A stretch of 8,714 nucleotides of DNA. Origin: Gammaproteobacteria bacterium (GTDB taxonomy: Bacteria > Pseudomonadota > Gammaproteobacteria > BMS3Bbin11). Below, in pieces: positions 1 through 6,456 of the stretch. Made by a program: the position numbers and the translations under genes. Each line of letters opens with the position of its first letter. The first letter of the stretch is position 1. The notes below the pieces were generated by a model. The model was given only the letters and a program-made list of their open reading frames with translations. It had not been told where the DNA came from and did no database searches. The stretch is taken from contig DAOVWW010000046.1 in assembly GCA_030636465.1 (NCBI GenBank), positions 1 through 8,714 of the forward strand, read 5' to 3'.

Positions 1-300
1 CAGTTTAATTAAGTTCAGTAAAGAGCTGTCTACCGTAAACCATGTTGCTTTATTTAGCATGTCGCTGGTTTGGGTAAGCTTGCCCGGTTCCCATGCGTGC
101 CAGTCGCGGTGTAGCTTGTCAAAATCGGACAACAGGCTTGCGCTGATGTGGTCAGCCTCAGATTTGTCCTGATGACGAATTTTTATTTCAATTAATGTGC
201 CAAAGGCAAACGACTGGTAGCGGTAGAGGTCATTTATTTCGCAGGCGCTTAGCAGAAAAACCAGCATTCCAGTAAGCACTGCGGCCTGACCCCATTTCAT
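1..300 (-). CDS. apbE: ApbE-family FAD:protein FMN transferase lipoprotein, N-terminal part (truncated by window edge)
   Basis: One hundred codons are open from an ATG at 298-300 to the left edge; the rest of the gene is missing. The start reads MKWGQAAVLTGMLVFLLSAC, a short hydrophobic lipoprotein signal with lipobox LSAC, so Cys20 would be lipidated and the protein anchored to a membrane facing the periplasm. After it come FGTLIEIKI (about residues 33-41), like the conserved GT strand of ApbE, and DFDKLHRDWHAWEPGKL (about 59-75), like the ApbE segment before the first conserved Asn. ApbE enzymes transfer FMN from FAD to a Thr of target flavoproteins such as NqrB, NqrC or RnfG; the target here is unknown. 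A GGTGA lies 6 bases before the ATG. An in-frame ATG at 310-312 would add MVKH and a more basic signal peptide, but has a poorer ribosome site. The gene follows gshB by about 30 bases, so co-transcription is likely. The catalytic part is not visible, so the family call rests on the N-terminus only. Confidence 0.8.
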   Translation of the reverse strand, partial: MKWGQAAVLTGMLVFLLSACEINDLYRYQSFAFGTLIEIKIRHQDKSEADHISASLLSDFDKLHRDWHAWEPGKLTQTSDMLNKATWFTVDSSLLNLIKL

Positions 301-329
301 GTGTTTCACCATTTTACCGTTTCACTATT

Positions 330-1286
330 TCAAATGGGCAGGTGGTGTTCTATTGCGTCCATTAAGTCACCGGCAATGTCGAGGTCGAACTGCGTGTCCA
401 GCTCGCGTATGCAGGTGGGGCTGGTGACGTTTATTTCTGTCAGGTAGTCGCCGATGACATCCAGCCCGGCAAACAGTATGCCTTTTTCTTTCAGTACCGG
501 ACCGACCTGTTCGGCAATCCAGATGTCACGTTCACTCAGCGCAAGGCCTACACCTGTGCCACCTGCGGCAAGGTTACCCCGGGTTTCTCCTGCTTTAGGA
601 ATGCGCGCTAATGCATAAGGTGCGGCTTTGCCATCGACCATTAATATGCGTTTATCACCGGCACTGATCTCAGGTATAAATCGCTGTGCCATGACGGACG
701 TAGTGCCATGCTGCGTCAGTGTCTCAATAATAACGCCCTGGTTAGGGTCATCCTCACCGACTCGAAATATAGATGCGCCACCCATGCCATCCAGGGGTTT
801 GAATATGCAATCACGGTGTTCCAGGATGAATTGCCGCAGCTGTTTTTCTGAACGAGTGACCAGGGTAGGGGGAGCGCATTGCGGAAACGAGGTGGTGAAA
901 AATTTTTCGTTACAATCTCGCAGGCTTTGCGGTTTGTTCACCATTAATGTGCCCTGTAATTCGGCAAGCTCCATCATGTAGGTGGTGTAAATATATTCTA
1001 GATCGAATGGGGGGTCCTTGCGCATCAGCACTGCATGGCATTCGGATAATTCATGGCTGGTCGTATCAGACAACTCCAGCCAGGGTTCTTGTCCGGGTAA
1101 AAGTTTTACTACGCGGCTTTCTGTAAAAACGCGGCCATCGCGGGTAAATAGATCTCCCTGCTGCATGGTTCGAACTTGCCAGCCGCGTTTCTGAGCTGCC
1201 AGTATCATCGCCCAGGTGCTGTCTTTAACGATGTTGATATGTTCTATCGGGTCCATAATGACTCCGATAATAACCGGCTTATTCAT
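330..1286 (-). CDS. gshB: Glutathione synthetase
   Basis: This 318-residue protein matches the usual GshB length (316 in E. coli) and is recognisable throughout. GshB joins glycine to gamma-glutamylcysteine with ATP in the cytoplasm, the second step of glutathione synthesis. The N-terminal domain opens with IIGVIMDPIEHINIVKDST (residues 6-24), the typical GshB start. It is followed by MRKDPPFDLEYIYTTYMME (88-106) and NKPQSLRDCNEKFF (117-130). The ATP-grasp part contains FKPLDGMGGASIFRV (162-176) for nucleotide binding. Further on are the loop around IPKAGETRGNLAAGG (229-243) and the metal-binding segment GLDVIGDYLTEINVTSP (274-290), with Glu284 and Asn286 as expected ligands. No key motif is missing. 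The ATG overlaps the gshA stop as ATGA, and AAGG sits 6 bases upstream, so translation is probably coupled to gshA. Confidence 0.97.
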   Translation of the reverse strand: MNKPVIIGVIMDPIEHINIVKDSTWAMILAAQKRGWQVRTMQQGDLFTRDGRVFTESRVVKLLPGQEPWLELSDTTSHELSECHAVLMRKDPPFDLEYIYTTYMMELAELQGTLMVNKPQSLRDCNEKFFTTSFPQCAPPTLVTRSEKQLRQFILEHRDCIFKPLDGMGGASIFRVGEDDPNQGVIIETLTQHGTTSVMAQRFIPEISAGDKRILMVDGKAAPYALARIPKAGETRGNLAAGGTGVGLALSERDIWIAEQVGPVLKEKGILFAGLDVIGDYLTEINVTSPTCIRELDTQFDLDIAGDLMDAIEHHLPI

Positions 1287-2575
1287 GAGCTGCCTTTCAA
1301 GGTGTTAATTTCTCGTGCAGCAGCGAGTAAGGCCAGTCGGCTGATAACACCATAGGTATAAAAGCGGTTGGGTTCTGCATCCGGGGCGGCAGTCATGTCC
1401 GGCAGGGTGCAGGTGTCAGCGAAGGCTAAAGGCTCAAAGTGCATGCCGGGGGCGTTAAGGTTTTCATTAACACCTCGGTTGGTATGCACGCGGTAGAACC
1501 CCCCTACCACAGAATGATCTATCATATAGACTACCGGTTCGGCGATGGCGTTGTCGCTACCCCAGGTTTCAAAAGTGTAAACACCTTCCTGTACCAGCAC
1601 ATCCGTGACTGAGCTGCCGCCTTTGCCCCGCGCCATCTTGTTTCGCTGTTTTCTGTTCAGACCCTGTATTTCACTGGGGTCACGGATAGTCATTATGTTC
1701 ATGCCATAGGTTCCGGCATCTGCCTTGGCAATGACAAAGGGCTCTTCCTTAATACCGTATTCCTGGTATTTAATCTTTATGGTATCGAGTACATCGGCGA
1801 CGTTGTCAGCCAGGCATTCTTCGCCATTCCGTTTCTGAAAGTCGATTTTTCCACAACGCCTGAAATAGGGGTCGATTAGCCACGGGTCGATATCGACAAT
1901 GTCTGAGAATTCTTTTGCTATGCGCTGGTAATGGGCAAAGTGGTCTGACTTGAGCCGGTTAGACCAGCCCATAGCTGGTACCGGTGTGACGGTTTGATCG
2001 GTGTCGATATTTTCAAGTATGGCAGGGATGGCATCAGACAAATCATTGTTGAGCAATACGACGCAGGGATCGAAATCTTCAATGTGTAATCTATCATCAG
2101 ACCGTTGTAAGGGCTGTTGGATCATTTTTCTGCCCGATGGCAGTTCAAGTTCACGTGTTTGCTGCTCATCGTCGATATGACCAATGCGTACCTGTAACCC
2201 GGCTTTTTCAATGATGCCCTGCAGGGTGGCGAGATTCTCCAGATAGAATAAATTTCGTGTATGCGATTCTGGCACGATAATTAGTCTCCTGGCTTTTGGG
2301 CAGAGATGTTCAATGGCGGCTTGTACGGCCTGTACACACAGAGGTAGAAAAGCAGTGTTTAGGTTGTTGAATCCTGCAGGAAACAGGTTTGTATCAACAG
2401 GCGCAACTTTGAAGCCTGCATTTCGTAAATCAACTGAGCTGTAAAAAGGGGCTCTATATGAGAGCCATTGGGTTCTGAACCAGTGCTCAATTTCTGTCTG
2501 GTTTGCCAGAATATGTGTTTCCAGATCTTGCAAAGGTCCTGCAAGCGCAGTGGTTAGATGAGGGACTGAAGTCAT
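1283..2575 (-). CDS. gshA: Glutamate-cysteine ligase, proteobacterial (A. ferrooxidans-like) type
   Basis: The 430-residue protein belongs to the glutamate-cysteine ligase family first recognised in Acidithiobacillus ferrooxidans, which is distinct in sequence from E. coli GshA. It makes gamma-glutamylcysteine from glutamate, cysteine and ATP, the first and normally rate-limiting step of glutathione synthesis. Recognisable blocks are SSVDLRNAGFKVAPVDTNLFPAGFNNLN (from about 46; DTNLFPAGFNN at 61-71), DPWLIDPYFRRCGKID (230-245), VIAKADAGTYGMNI (281-294), a basic stretch LNRKQRNKMARGKGG (306-320), LVQEGVYTFE (327-336), and VVGGFYRVHTNRGVNENLN (356-374). The glycine- and lysine-rich blocks look like a nucleotide-binding region, but I infer this from composition. 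The start codon is preceded by AAAGG about 13 bases upstream, a rather long spacing. The gene leads a gshA-gshB-apbE run and faces pilG across 325 bases. The pairing with gshB makes the assignment firm. Confidence 0.95.
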   Translation of the reverse strand: MTSVPHLTTALAGPLQDLETHILANQTEIEHWFRTQWLSYRAPFYSSVDLRNAGFKVAPVDTNLFPAGFNNLNTAFLPLCVQAVQAAIEHLCPKARRLIIVPESHTRNLFYLENLATLQGIIEKAGLQVRIGHIDDEQQTRELELPSGRKMIQQPLQRSDDRLHIEDFDPCVVLLNNDLSDAIPAILENIDTDQTVTPVPAMGWSNRLKSDHFAHYQRIAKEFSDIVDIDPWLIDPYFRRCGKIDFQKRNGEECLADNVADVLDTIKIKYQEYGIKEEPFVIAKADAGTYGMNIMTIRDPSEIQGLNRKQRNKMARGKGGSSVTDVLVQEGVYTFETWGSDNAIAEPVVYMIDHSVVGGFYRVHTNRGVNENLNAPGMHFEPLAFADTCTLPDMTAAPDAEPNRFYTYGVISRLALLAAAREINTLKGSS

Positions 2576-2640
2576 ATTTAATTATGTACCTTTAGAGGCT
2601 TGATGATTTTCTTGCAATTAAGCCTTTATTATTAAGATAG

Positions 2641-2654
2641 CTAGTCTACACTAG
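2641..2654. repeat. Perfect dyad CTAGT-N4-ACTAG, candidate operator
   Basis: The bases read CTAGTCTACACTAG, two 5-base arms that are exact reverse complements around CTAC. If the extended -10 at 2668-2676 is used for gshA, this dyad would lie just downstream of the transcription start, a position typical of a repressor site. No regulator is identified, and a 10-base dyad can occur by chance in AT-rich DNA. Confidence 0.3.
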
Positions 2655-2662
2655 AAGGAATA

Positions 2663-2678
2663 TTTGCATCATAGCAAA
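2663..2678. repeat. Perfect dyad TTTGC-N6-GCAAA overlapping the gshA -10 candidate
   Basis: Five-base arms TTTGC and GCAAA flank ATCATA. The dyad overlaps the extended -10 candidate on the minus strand and lies 8 bases from the neighbouring CTAGT dyad. It could be a protein-binding site that controls gshA, but this is inference from position only. Confidence 0.25.
2668..2676 (-). promoter_or_regulatory. Candidate extended -10 promoter for gshA
   Basis: On the minus strand this reads TGCTATGAT, an extended -10 (TGN then TATGAT, one mismatch to TATAAT). A 17-base spacer gives only ATAGAA at the -35 position, so the -35 box is poor. The transcription start would be near 2661, leaving an untranslated leader of about 85 bases before gshA. 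Confidence 0.3.
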
Positions 2679-2741
2679 GCATTTTCTTATTTCTATATTG
2701 TAATCAGGAAATAATTACTTTTTTTGAAAAGAGTTTCAGTT

Positions 2742-2770
2742 TTTACTGGCGTTTTGTCTGTGGATATGAT
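2742..2770 (+). promoter_or_regulatory. Candidate sigma70-type promoter for the pilG cluster
   Basis: TTTACT at 2742-2747 (4 of 6 to TTGACA), then exactly 17 bases, then TATGAT at 2765-2770 (5 of 6 to TATAAT). Transcription would begin near 2777, giving a leader of about 124 bases before pilG. This is the best -35/-10 pair I found on this strand, but the AT-rich DNA nearer pilG offers other TATA-like sequences. Confidence 0.4.
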
Positions 2771-2888
2771 CTTCTATAGCAATGTAGTGGCCCTTTGTGC
2801 TATCTATATAAAATAAGAACTTATAAAAAGGTATAAATAATATACATTAAGGATAGGATGATAGTGGAGACCCTCCTGAAATTACAAC

Positions 2889-2893
2889 GTGAG
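2889..2893 (+). promoter_or_regulatory. Ribosome-binding site that decides the pilG start
   Basis: GTGAG lies 7 bases before the ATG at 2901. The same GTG could be read as an upstream start, but the only purine-rich sequence before it (GGAG at 2866-2869) is about 19 bases away, too far for good initiation. Confidence 0.45.
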
Positions 2894-2900
2894 ACATCGT

Positions 2901-3287
2901 ATGACTGTTAAAATTATGGTCATTGATGACAGCAGTACGATCCGTAAAACTGCAGAAACGCTCCTGAAGAGGGCGGGCTTTGAAGTGATTACTGCAGCGG
3001 ATGGTTTTGAAGCCATGTCTGTTGTCGCTGACCAACATCCCGATATTATCTTTATCGATATTATGATGCCACGGCTTGATGGTTATCAAACCTGTGCATT
3101 AATAAAAAATAACAAACAGTTTGGTTCAATCCCAATCGTGATGTTATCGAGCAAGGATGGTTTGTTTGATCGAGCCAGAGGAAAGCTGGCAGGTTCTGAG
3201 CAACACATCCATAAACCATTTACGCAGGATGACCTTGTTAGCGCTATTAATAAATATGTAGCGACTGATGAAGCAGCTAACGCATGA
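2901..3287 (+). CDS. pilG: Twitching motility response regulator PilG
   Basis: A 128-residue stand-alone CheY-like receiver with no output domain. The acidic pair is Asp9-Asp10 (VIDDSSTIRKTAETLL), the phosphoacceptor is Asp53 in FIDIMMPRLDGYQTCALIKNN (around 51-71), the switch residue is Ser83, and the conserved lysine is Lys105 in HKPF. The DGYQTCALIKNN and MLSSKDGLFD segments are hallmarks of PilG. In Pseudomonas PilG is phosphorylated by ChpA and promotes pilus extension and adenylate cyclase activation; that role is carried over here by homology. I chose the ATG at 2901 because GTGAG at 2889-2893 is spaced 7 bases upstream and because homologues begin close to this point. A GTG at 2889 is also open and would add four residues (V/M-R-H-R). 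It is the first gene of the plus-strand cluster, 47 bases before pilH. Confidence 0.95.
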   Translation: MTVKIMVIDDSSTIRKTAETLLKRAGFEVITAADGFEAMSVVADQHPDIIFIDIMMPRLDGYQTCALIKNNKQFGSIPIVMLSSKDGLFDRARGKLAGSEQHIHKPFTQDDLVSAINKYVATDEAANA

Positions 3288-3334
3288 TACCTGTGATTGT
3301 TGATCAAAAATAAAATAAAGTGAGGTGTTGTTAA

Positions 3335-3700
3335 ATGAAGTTTCAGAAAATACTGGTAGTCGATGATTCTCCGACAGAACTTCATATGGTAACCGATATT
3401 TTAAACCGGCATAAAATACCTGAAATCATAACGGCTACTAATGGCCTGGAAGCGGTGGCCAAGGCGACGGCTGAAATGCCAGATCTAATTTTGATGGATG
3501 TGGTGATGCCTGAAATGAATGGTTTTCAGGCGACGCGGAAAATCAAAAAAAATCCTGATACAGCTGGTATACCGGTGATTATCATTTCAAGTAAAGATCA
3601 GGAAACAGACAAGGTTTGGGGTAAGCGTCAGGGCGCAAACGAATACCTGACCAAGCCGGTACAGGAAGCAGAGCTGATCAAGGTGATGGAATCCCTGTAA
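3335..3700 (+). CDS. pilH: Twitching motility response regulator PilH
   Basis: A 121-residue single-domain receiver. The acidic pair is Asp10-Asp11 (ILVVDDSPTELHMV), the phosphoacceptor is Asp55 in LMDVVMPEMNGFQATR (53-68), the switch residue is Ser85, and the conserved lysine is Lys107. The stretch KDQETDKVWGKRQGA (87-101), followed by LTKPV, is characteristic of PilH and separates it from PilG. In Pseudomonas PilH is the second phosphorylation target of ChpA and opposes PilG, favouring pilus retraction or acting as a phosphate sink; here this is inferred from homology. TGAGGTG at 3321-3327 is 7 bases before the ATG. The stop is only two bases from the pilI start, so the two are tightly linked. 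Confidence 0.96.
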   Translation: MKFQKILVVDDSPTELHMVTDILNRHKIPEIITATNGLEAVAKATAEMPDLILMDVVMPEMNGFQATRKIKKNPDTAGIPVIIISSKDQETDKVWGKRQGANEYLTKPVQEAELIKVMESL

Positions 3701-3702
3701 TC

Positions 3703-4245
3703 ATGTCAAAAAAGCAGGCACATCCTCTTGAATTACTTGCTCAAATGGAGCGGGATGTACTGGCGGCAGGGCACTCCTTGCCCGAAGAGGATGTTGTAGC
3801 AGAGCAGTGGGTGGGCTTGTCATATAAAGTCGGTGACATGGAATTTGTCACTACCATGGAGCAGGTTTCAGAAGTCGTCCCTGGTATTACATTAGCCGCA
3901 GTTCCAAGAACTCAATCCTGGTTGCGAGGTATAGCGAATGTTCGGGGGCGCTTACTCACAGTTATAGATTTGCAGGATTATCTGGGTCTGGAGCCGGTAA
4001 ATATAGACCAGTATTCTCGCCTGATAGTTATAAATAATGAGCAACTTTCCTGTTGCCTGCTAGTGAGTCGGCTGCAGGGTTTCAGGCATTTTGACCCGGT
4101 AGGTGACAGTTGTGATCCGGGCGAGATAAAAGAGGAATGGGCCGGCTATATATCCGGCGCACTGTGTAAGGGCTCGCAAAAGTGGTTGGTGTTCGATGCG
4201 GATAAGCTGGTTGATGAAAAAGGGTTTCTTAATGCTGCGGCGTAA
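3703..4245 (+). CDS. pilI: CheW-like coupling protein PilI
   Basis: A 180-residue protein with a CheW domain from about residue 35 to 172 after a short polar N-terminal extension. The core includes WVGLSYKVGDMEFVTTMEQVSEVVP (36-60), AAVPRTQSWLRGIANVRG (65-82) and LLTVIDLQDYLGL (84-96). NVRG (79-82) corresponds to the CheW N-x-R-G surface that contacts receptor and kinase. It should bridge PilJ and ChpA in the polar signalling array. The cysteine pair at 117-118 is in the second half of the domain and has no known role. The ATG follows the pilH stop by two bases; the likely ribosome site, AAGGTGATGG, is inside the pilH end and about 12 bases upstream. The position between pilH and pilJ is the standard order for this cluster. 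Confidence 0.93.
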   Translation: MSKKQAHPLELLAQMERDVLAAGHSLPEEDVVAEQWVGLSYKVGDMEFVTTMEQVSEVVPGITLAAVPRTQSWLRGIANVRGRLLTVIDLQDYLGLEPVNIDQYSRLIVINNEQLSCCLLVSRLQGFRHFDPVGDSCDPGEIKEEWAGYISGALCKGSQKWLVFDADKLVDEKGFLNAAA

Positions 4246-4251
4246 GCAGCA
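4233..4251 (+). repeat. Six-base hairpin over the pilI stop codon
   Basis: TGCTGC and GCAGCA form perfect 6-base arms around a 7-base loop that contains the pilI stop codon. No T-run follows (the next bases are AAGGTATTT), so it is not a standard terminator. It may affect mRNA stability or processing between pilI and pilJ, or be chance from alanine codons. Confidence 0.3.
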
Positions 4252-4305
4252 AAGGTATTTAGGGTTTGTTCATACAAATAATGAGCTATTGTTGAGGGTA
4301 GTCTA

Positions 4306-6387
4306 ATGGCAGAAGAAAATAAGTTCCCAGGTGAAAGCCTGACAGATGCAGGTATGGTTGATATTGGTTCTGATACCGGTTCGACGACAGCTGCTAAAAA
4401 ATCCGCACCATCTGCTTTAGGTAAGCTGGCAAATAATCTGCCCTTGCTTGGTATCGGCATGGTGATCTCGGTAATCGGGCTGGTTGGCGTACTGATGTGG
4501 CAAACACGAACGACCACCTTGCAATCAGGTTTTGTGGAAGAATCTTCTCTGTTGTTGATGCTGTCGCAAAGAGTCGCAAAAGATTCACGTGAAGCTGTTT
4601 TGGGAAATGAGGTGGCTTTTGCCACTTTGCAAGATTCTAAAAATAGAATTAACAGAATTTTAAAAACACTAACGGAAGGCGATGATACATTGCCTGCTTC
4701 GCCTGAGAGTGTGAGCGGTACATTGGAACCAGTGCAGGCACTGTGGAGTTCACTCGATACGGATGTGACTGCGATTTTAACCAACAAGCCAGCGCTGCTG
4801 TCTATTCGTGAAAATGTGGCATCTATTAATCAGCTTTCGCCTTTGCTGCTGGCCATATCAGATGAAGTTGTCGAGGCCCTGATTGCAGAAGAGGCGCCGG
4901 CTAACATTGTATCCAGAGCGGGTACGCAACGAACCTGGAGTCAGCGCATCACAAAAGATGTAAACGTGTTCGCGCTGGGCGGTATGGATGCGGCGGTGGC
5001 GGCAACCCAGTTTGGTAAAGATGCTAAATTATATAAGCGTATTAATCGTGGCTTACGACGCAAAGCCAGCCCGGATGTTATTGAGAAGATTGACGCTTCC
5101 GATGAAGTTTTCAATCAGCTGAATGAGTATATTGTGGCGGCGCAGCAGGTGGTAACAGAATTCTTCGTATCACAGCGTTCAGCACAGCGTATTACAGAAA
5201 CATCTGAAAAATTCCTGGCCGAGATTGAAGCCCTGGTAAACAGTTATCAGAATCTCTACTCGCATATTAAATATCTCAATATTCTGCCTTTCGTTTTCGG
5301 CGGTGCGGCGTTATTTTTCTTCCTGATGTTCATTCGATCTCTGGTAGGTAGTGCGCGCTTACGTGAATTTGAGAGTAACGAAACAAATAGAGAGTCACAG
5401 GCGGCTATTTTGAAGTTACTTGATGAAATGGGCGATCTTGCTGATGGCGATTTGACTATTGAGGCAGAGGTAACCGATCAGGTGACGGGCGCTATTGCTG
5501 ACTCCATGAACTACGCGGTGCTGGAAATGCGCACCCTGGTGCAGCAGATCAACGCGGCGTCAGAACAGGTGGCAACAGAGTCGGATGGTACACGTGAAAA
5601 AACGACAGCGCTGTTGGCACAAACTGAGCAGCAGACTGAAGAAATTGGTACTGCAACGGAATCTATAGTTAGTATGGCCCAGTCGATGGAGCAATTGTCT
5701 GAAAGTGCTGATGGATCAGCGGAAGTTGCAAACGGCTCGGTAGAACTGGCGAAACAGGGCTCTGAGGCGGTGACACTGACTATCACGGGTATGAATAATA
5801 TGCGTGACAAGATGCAGGAAACGGGTAAACGAATTAAGCGTCTTGGCGAAAGCTCGCAACAGATTGGTGAGATCGTTGGACTGATTGATGATATTGCCGA
5901 GCAAACAAATATTCTCTCACTGAATGCATCGATTCAGGCGGCGATGGCCGGCGAAGCCGGTCGTGGTTTCGCGGTGGTGGCGGATGAAGTACAGCGACTT
6001 GCGGAACGTTCTGCTGAGGCGACAAAACAGATTGCCGATCTGGTCAACAACATTCAGTCTGATACCAACGAAGCGGTGAGTTCGATGGAAGATGCAACCC
6101 GAGAGGTTGTCGAGAATACACGACTCGCGGATGAAGCCGGTCGTGCACTGGGTGAAATTGAAACGGTATCCGATGAGTTGTCCACACTGATTACCGCGAT
6201 GGCCAACACCGCCAGACAACAGTCAGAAGAGGCGACGGGTGTATCAGGCACGATGGTACACATTAGAGAGCTAACGACACAGGCTTCTACCACAACGACA
6301 GAGACTGCCGAATCGGTAGGCCGGCTGTCGGTGCTTGCTGGACAGCTTAAGTCTTCAGTCGCTGGTTTCAGGGTGCCATCCGAGTAA
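4306..6387 (+). CDS. pilJ: Type IV pilus methyl-accepting chemotaxis receptor PilJ
   Basis: A 693-residue transmembrane receptor. The first 40 residues are cytoplasmic, TM1 is about 45-65, the periplasmic sensor about 66-323, TM2 about 324-345, a HAMP-like region about 346-415, and the methyl-accepting signalling coiled coil about 425-690. The sensor has two PilJ_N-type repeats marked by [13 protein letters not shown] (86-98) and [12 protein letters not shown] (209-220). The hairpin tip around residues 519-570 includes [21 protein letters not shown] and [26 protein letters not shown] in place of the EAARAGE of most receptors is typical of PilJ. PilJ senses pilus-related or surface signals and controls ChpA through PilI. 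GAGGG at 4294-4298 is 7 bases before the ATG. The gene lies 60 bases after pilI and 69 before chpA. There is no C-terminal receptor pentapeptide: the protein ends GFRVPSE. The domain borders are estimates by eye. Confidence 0.96.
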   Translation: MAEENKFPGESLTDAGMVDIGSDTGSTTAAKKSAPSALGKLANNLPLLGIGMVISVIGLVGVLMWQTRTTTLQSGFVEESSLLLMLSQRVAKDSREAVLGNEVAFATLQDSKNRINRILKTLTEGDDTLPASPESVSGTLEPVQALWSSLDTDVTAILTNKPALLSIRENVASINQLSPLLLAISDEVVEALIAEEAPANIVSRAGTQRTWSQRITKDVNVFALGGMDAAVAATQFGKDAKLYKRINRGLRRKASPDVIEKIDASDEVFNQLNEYIVAAQQVVTEFFVSQRSAQRITETSEKFLAEIEALVNSYQNLYSHIKYLNILPFVFGGAALFFFLMFIRSLVGSARLREFESNETNRESQAAILKLLDEMGDLADGDLTIEAEVTDQVTGAIADSMNYAVLEMRTLVQQINAASEQVATESDGTREKTTALLAQTEQQTEEIGTATESIVSMAQSMEQLSESADGSAEVANGSVELAKQGSEAVTLTITGMNNMRDKMQETGKRIKRLGESSQQIGEIVGLIDDIAEQTNILSLNASIQAAMAGEAGRGFAVVADEVQRLAERSAEATKQIADLVNNIQSDTNEAVSSMEDATREVVENTRLADEAGRALGEIETVSDELSTLITAMANTARQQSEEATGVSGTMVHIRELTTQASTTTTETAESVGRLSVLAGQLKSSVAGFRVPSE

Positions 6388-6456
6388 ACGCACTCTTAAA
6401 CGACGAGTACATACTGTGTATTTTTACATTAATTCTGATCCAGGTCTGGTGATGAC

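Larger units (their letters stand above)
2576..2900. other. AT-rich divergent intergenic region between gshA and pilG
   Basis: These 325 bases hold no supported gene. They separate the starts of two divergently transcribed clusters, so promoters in both directions are expected. The part next to pilG (about 2800-2850) is very AT-rich, with TATA-like runs. I found a sigma70-like candidate for pilG, an extended -10 candidate for gshA, and two short perfect inverted repeats, listed separately. I saw no tRNA, no obvious riboswitch and no hairpin followed by a T-run, as expected between two 5' ends. Confidence 0.8.

Noticed and set aside
628..981. A 117-codon plus-strand open frame inside gshB
   Set aside because: It overlaps the conserved ATP-grasp core of gshB and has no recognisable domain or convincing ribosome site.
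2742..2763. Possible sigma54 promoter (TGGC near 2747-2750)
   Set aside because: The GG and GC elements of a sigma54 site are not present at the correct spacing; a sigma70-type reading fits the same stretch better.
2866..2876. Short hairpin GGAG-ACC-CTCC before pilG
   Set aside because: A 4-base stem with a 3-base loop is too small to support an attenuator or switch call, and it is well upstream of the chosen ribosome site.
4146..4787. A 213-codon open frame on the minus strand across the pilI end and pilJ start
   Set aside because: It lies opposite two well-supported genes, has a composition rich in Ser, Thr and Pro as expected from reading coding DNA backwards, and resembles no family I know.
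6388..6456. Possible terminator or promoter between pilJ and chpA (ATAC-TGT-GTAT followed by TTTTT near 6409-6424)
   Set aside because: The stem is only four A/T-rich base pairs, far too weak for an intrinsic terminator, and I found no good -35/-10 pair; the genes are probably co-transcribed.
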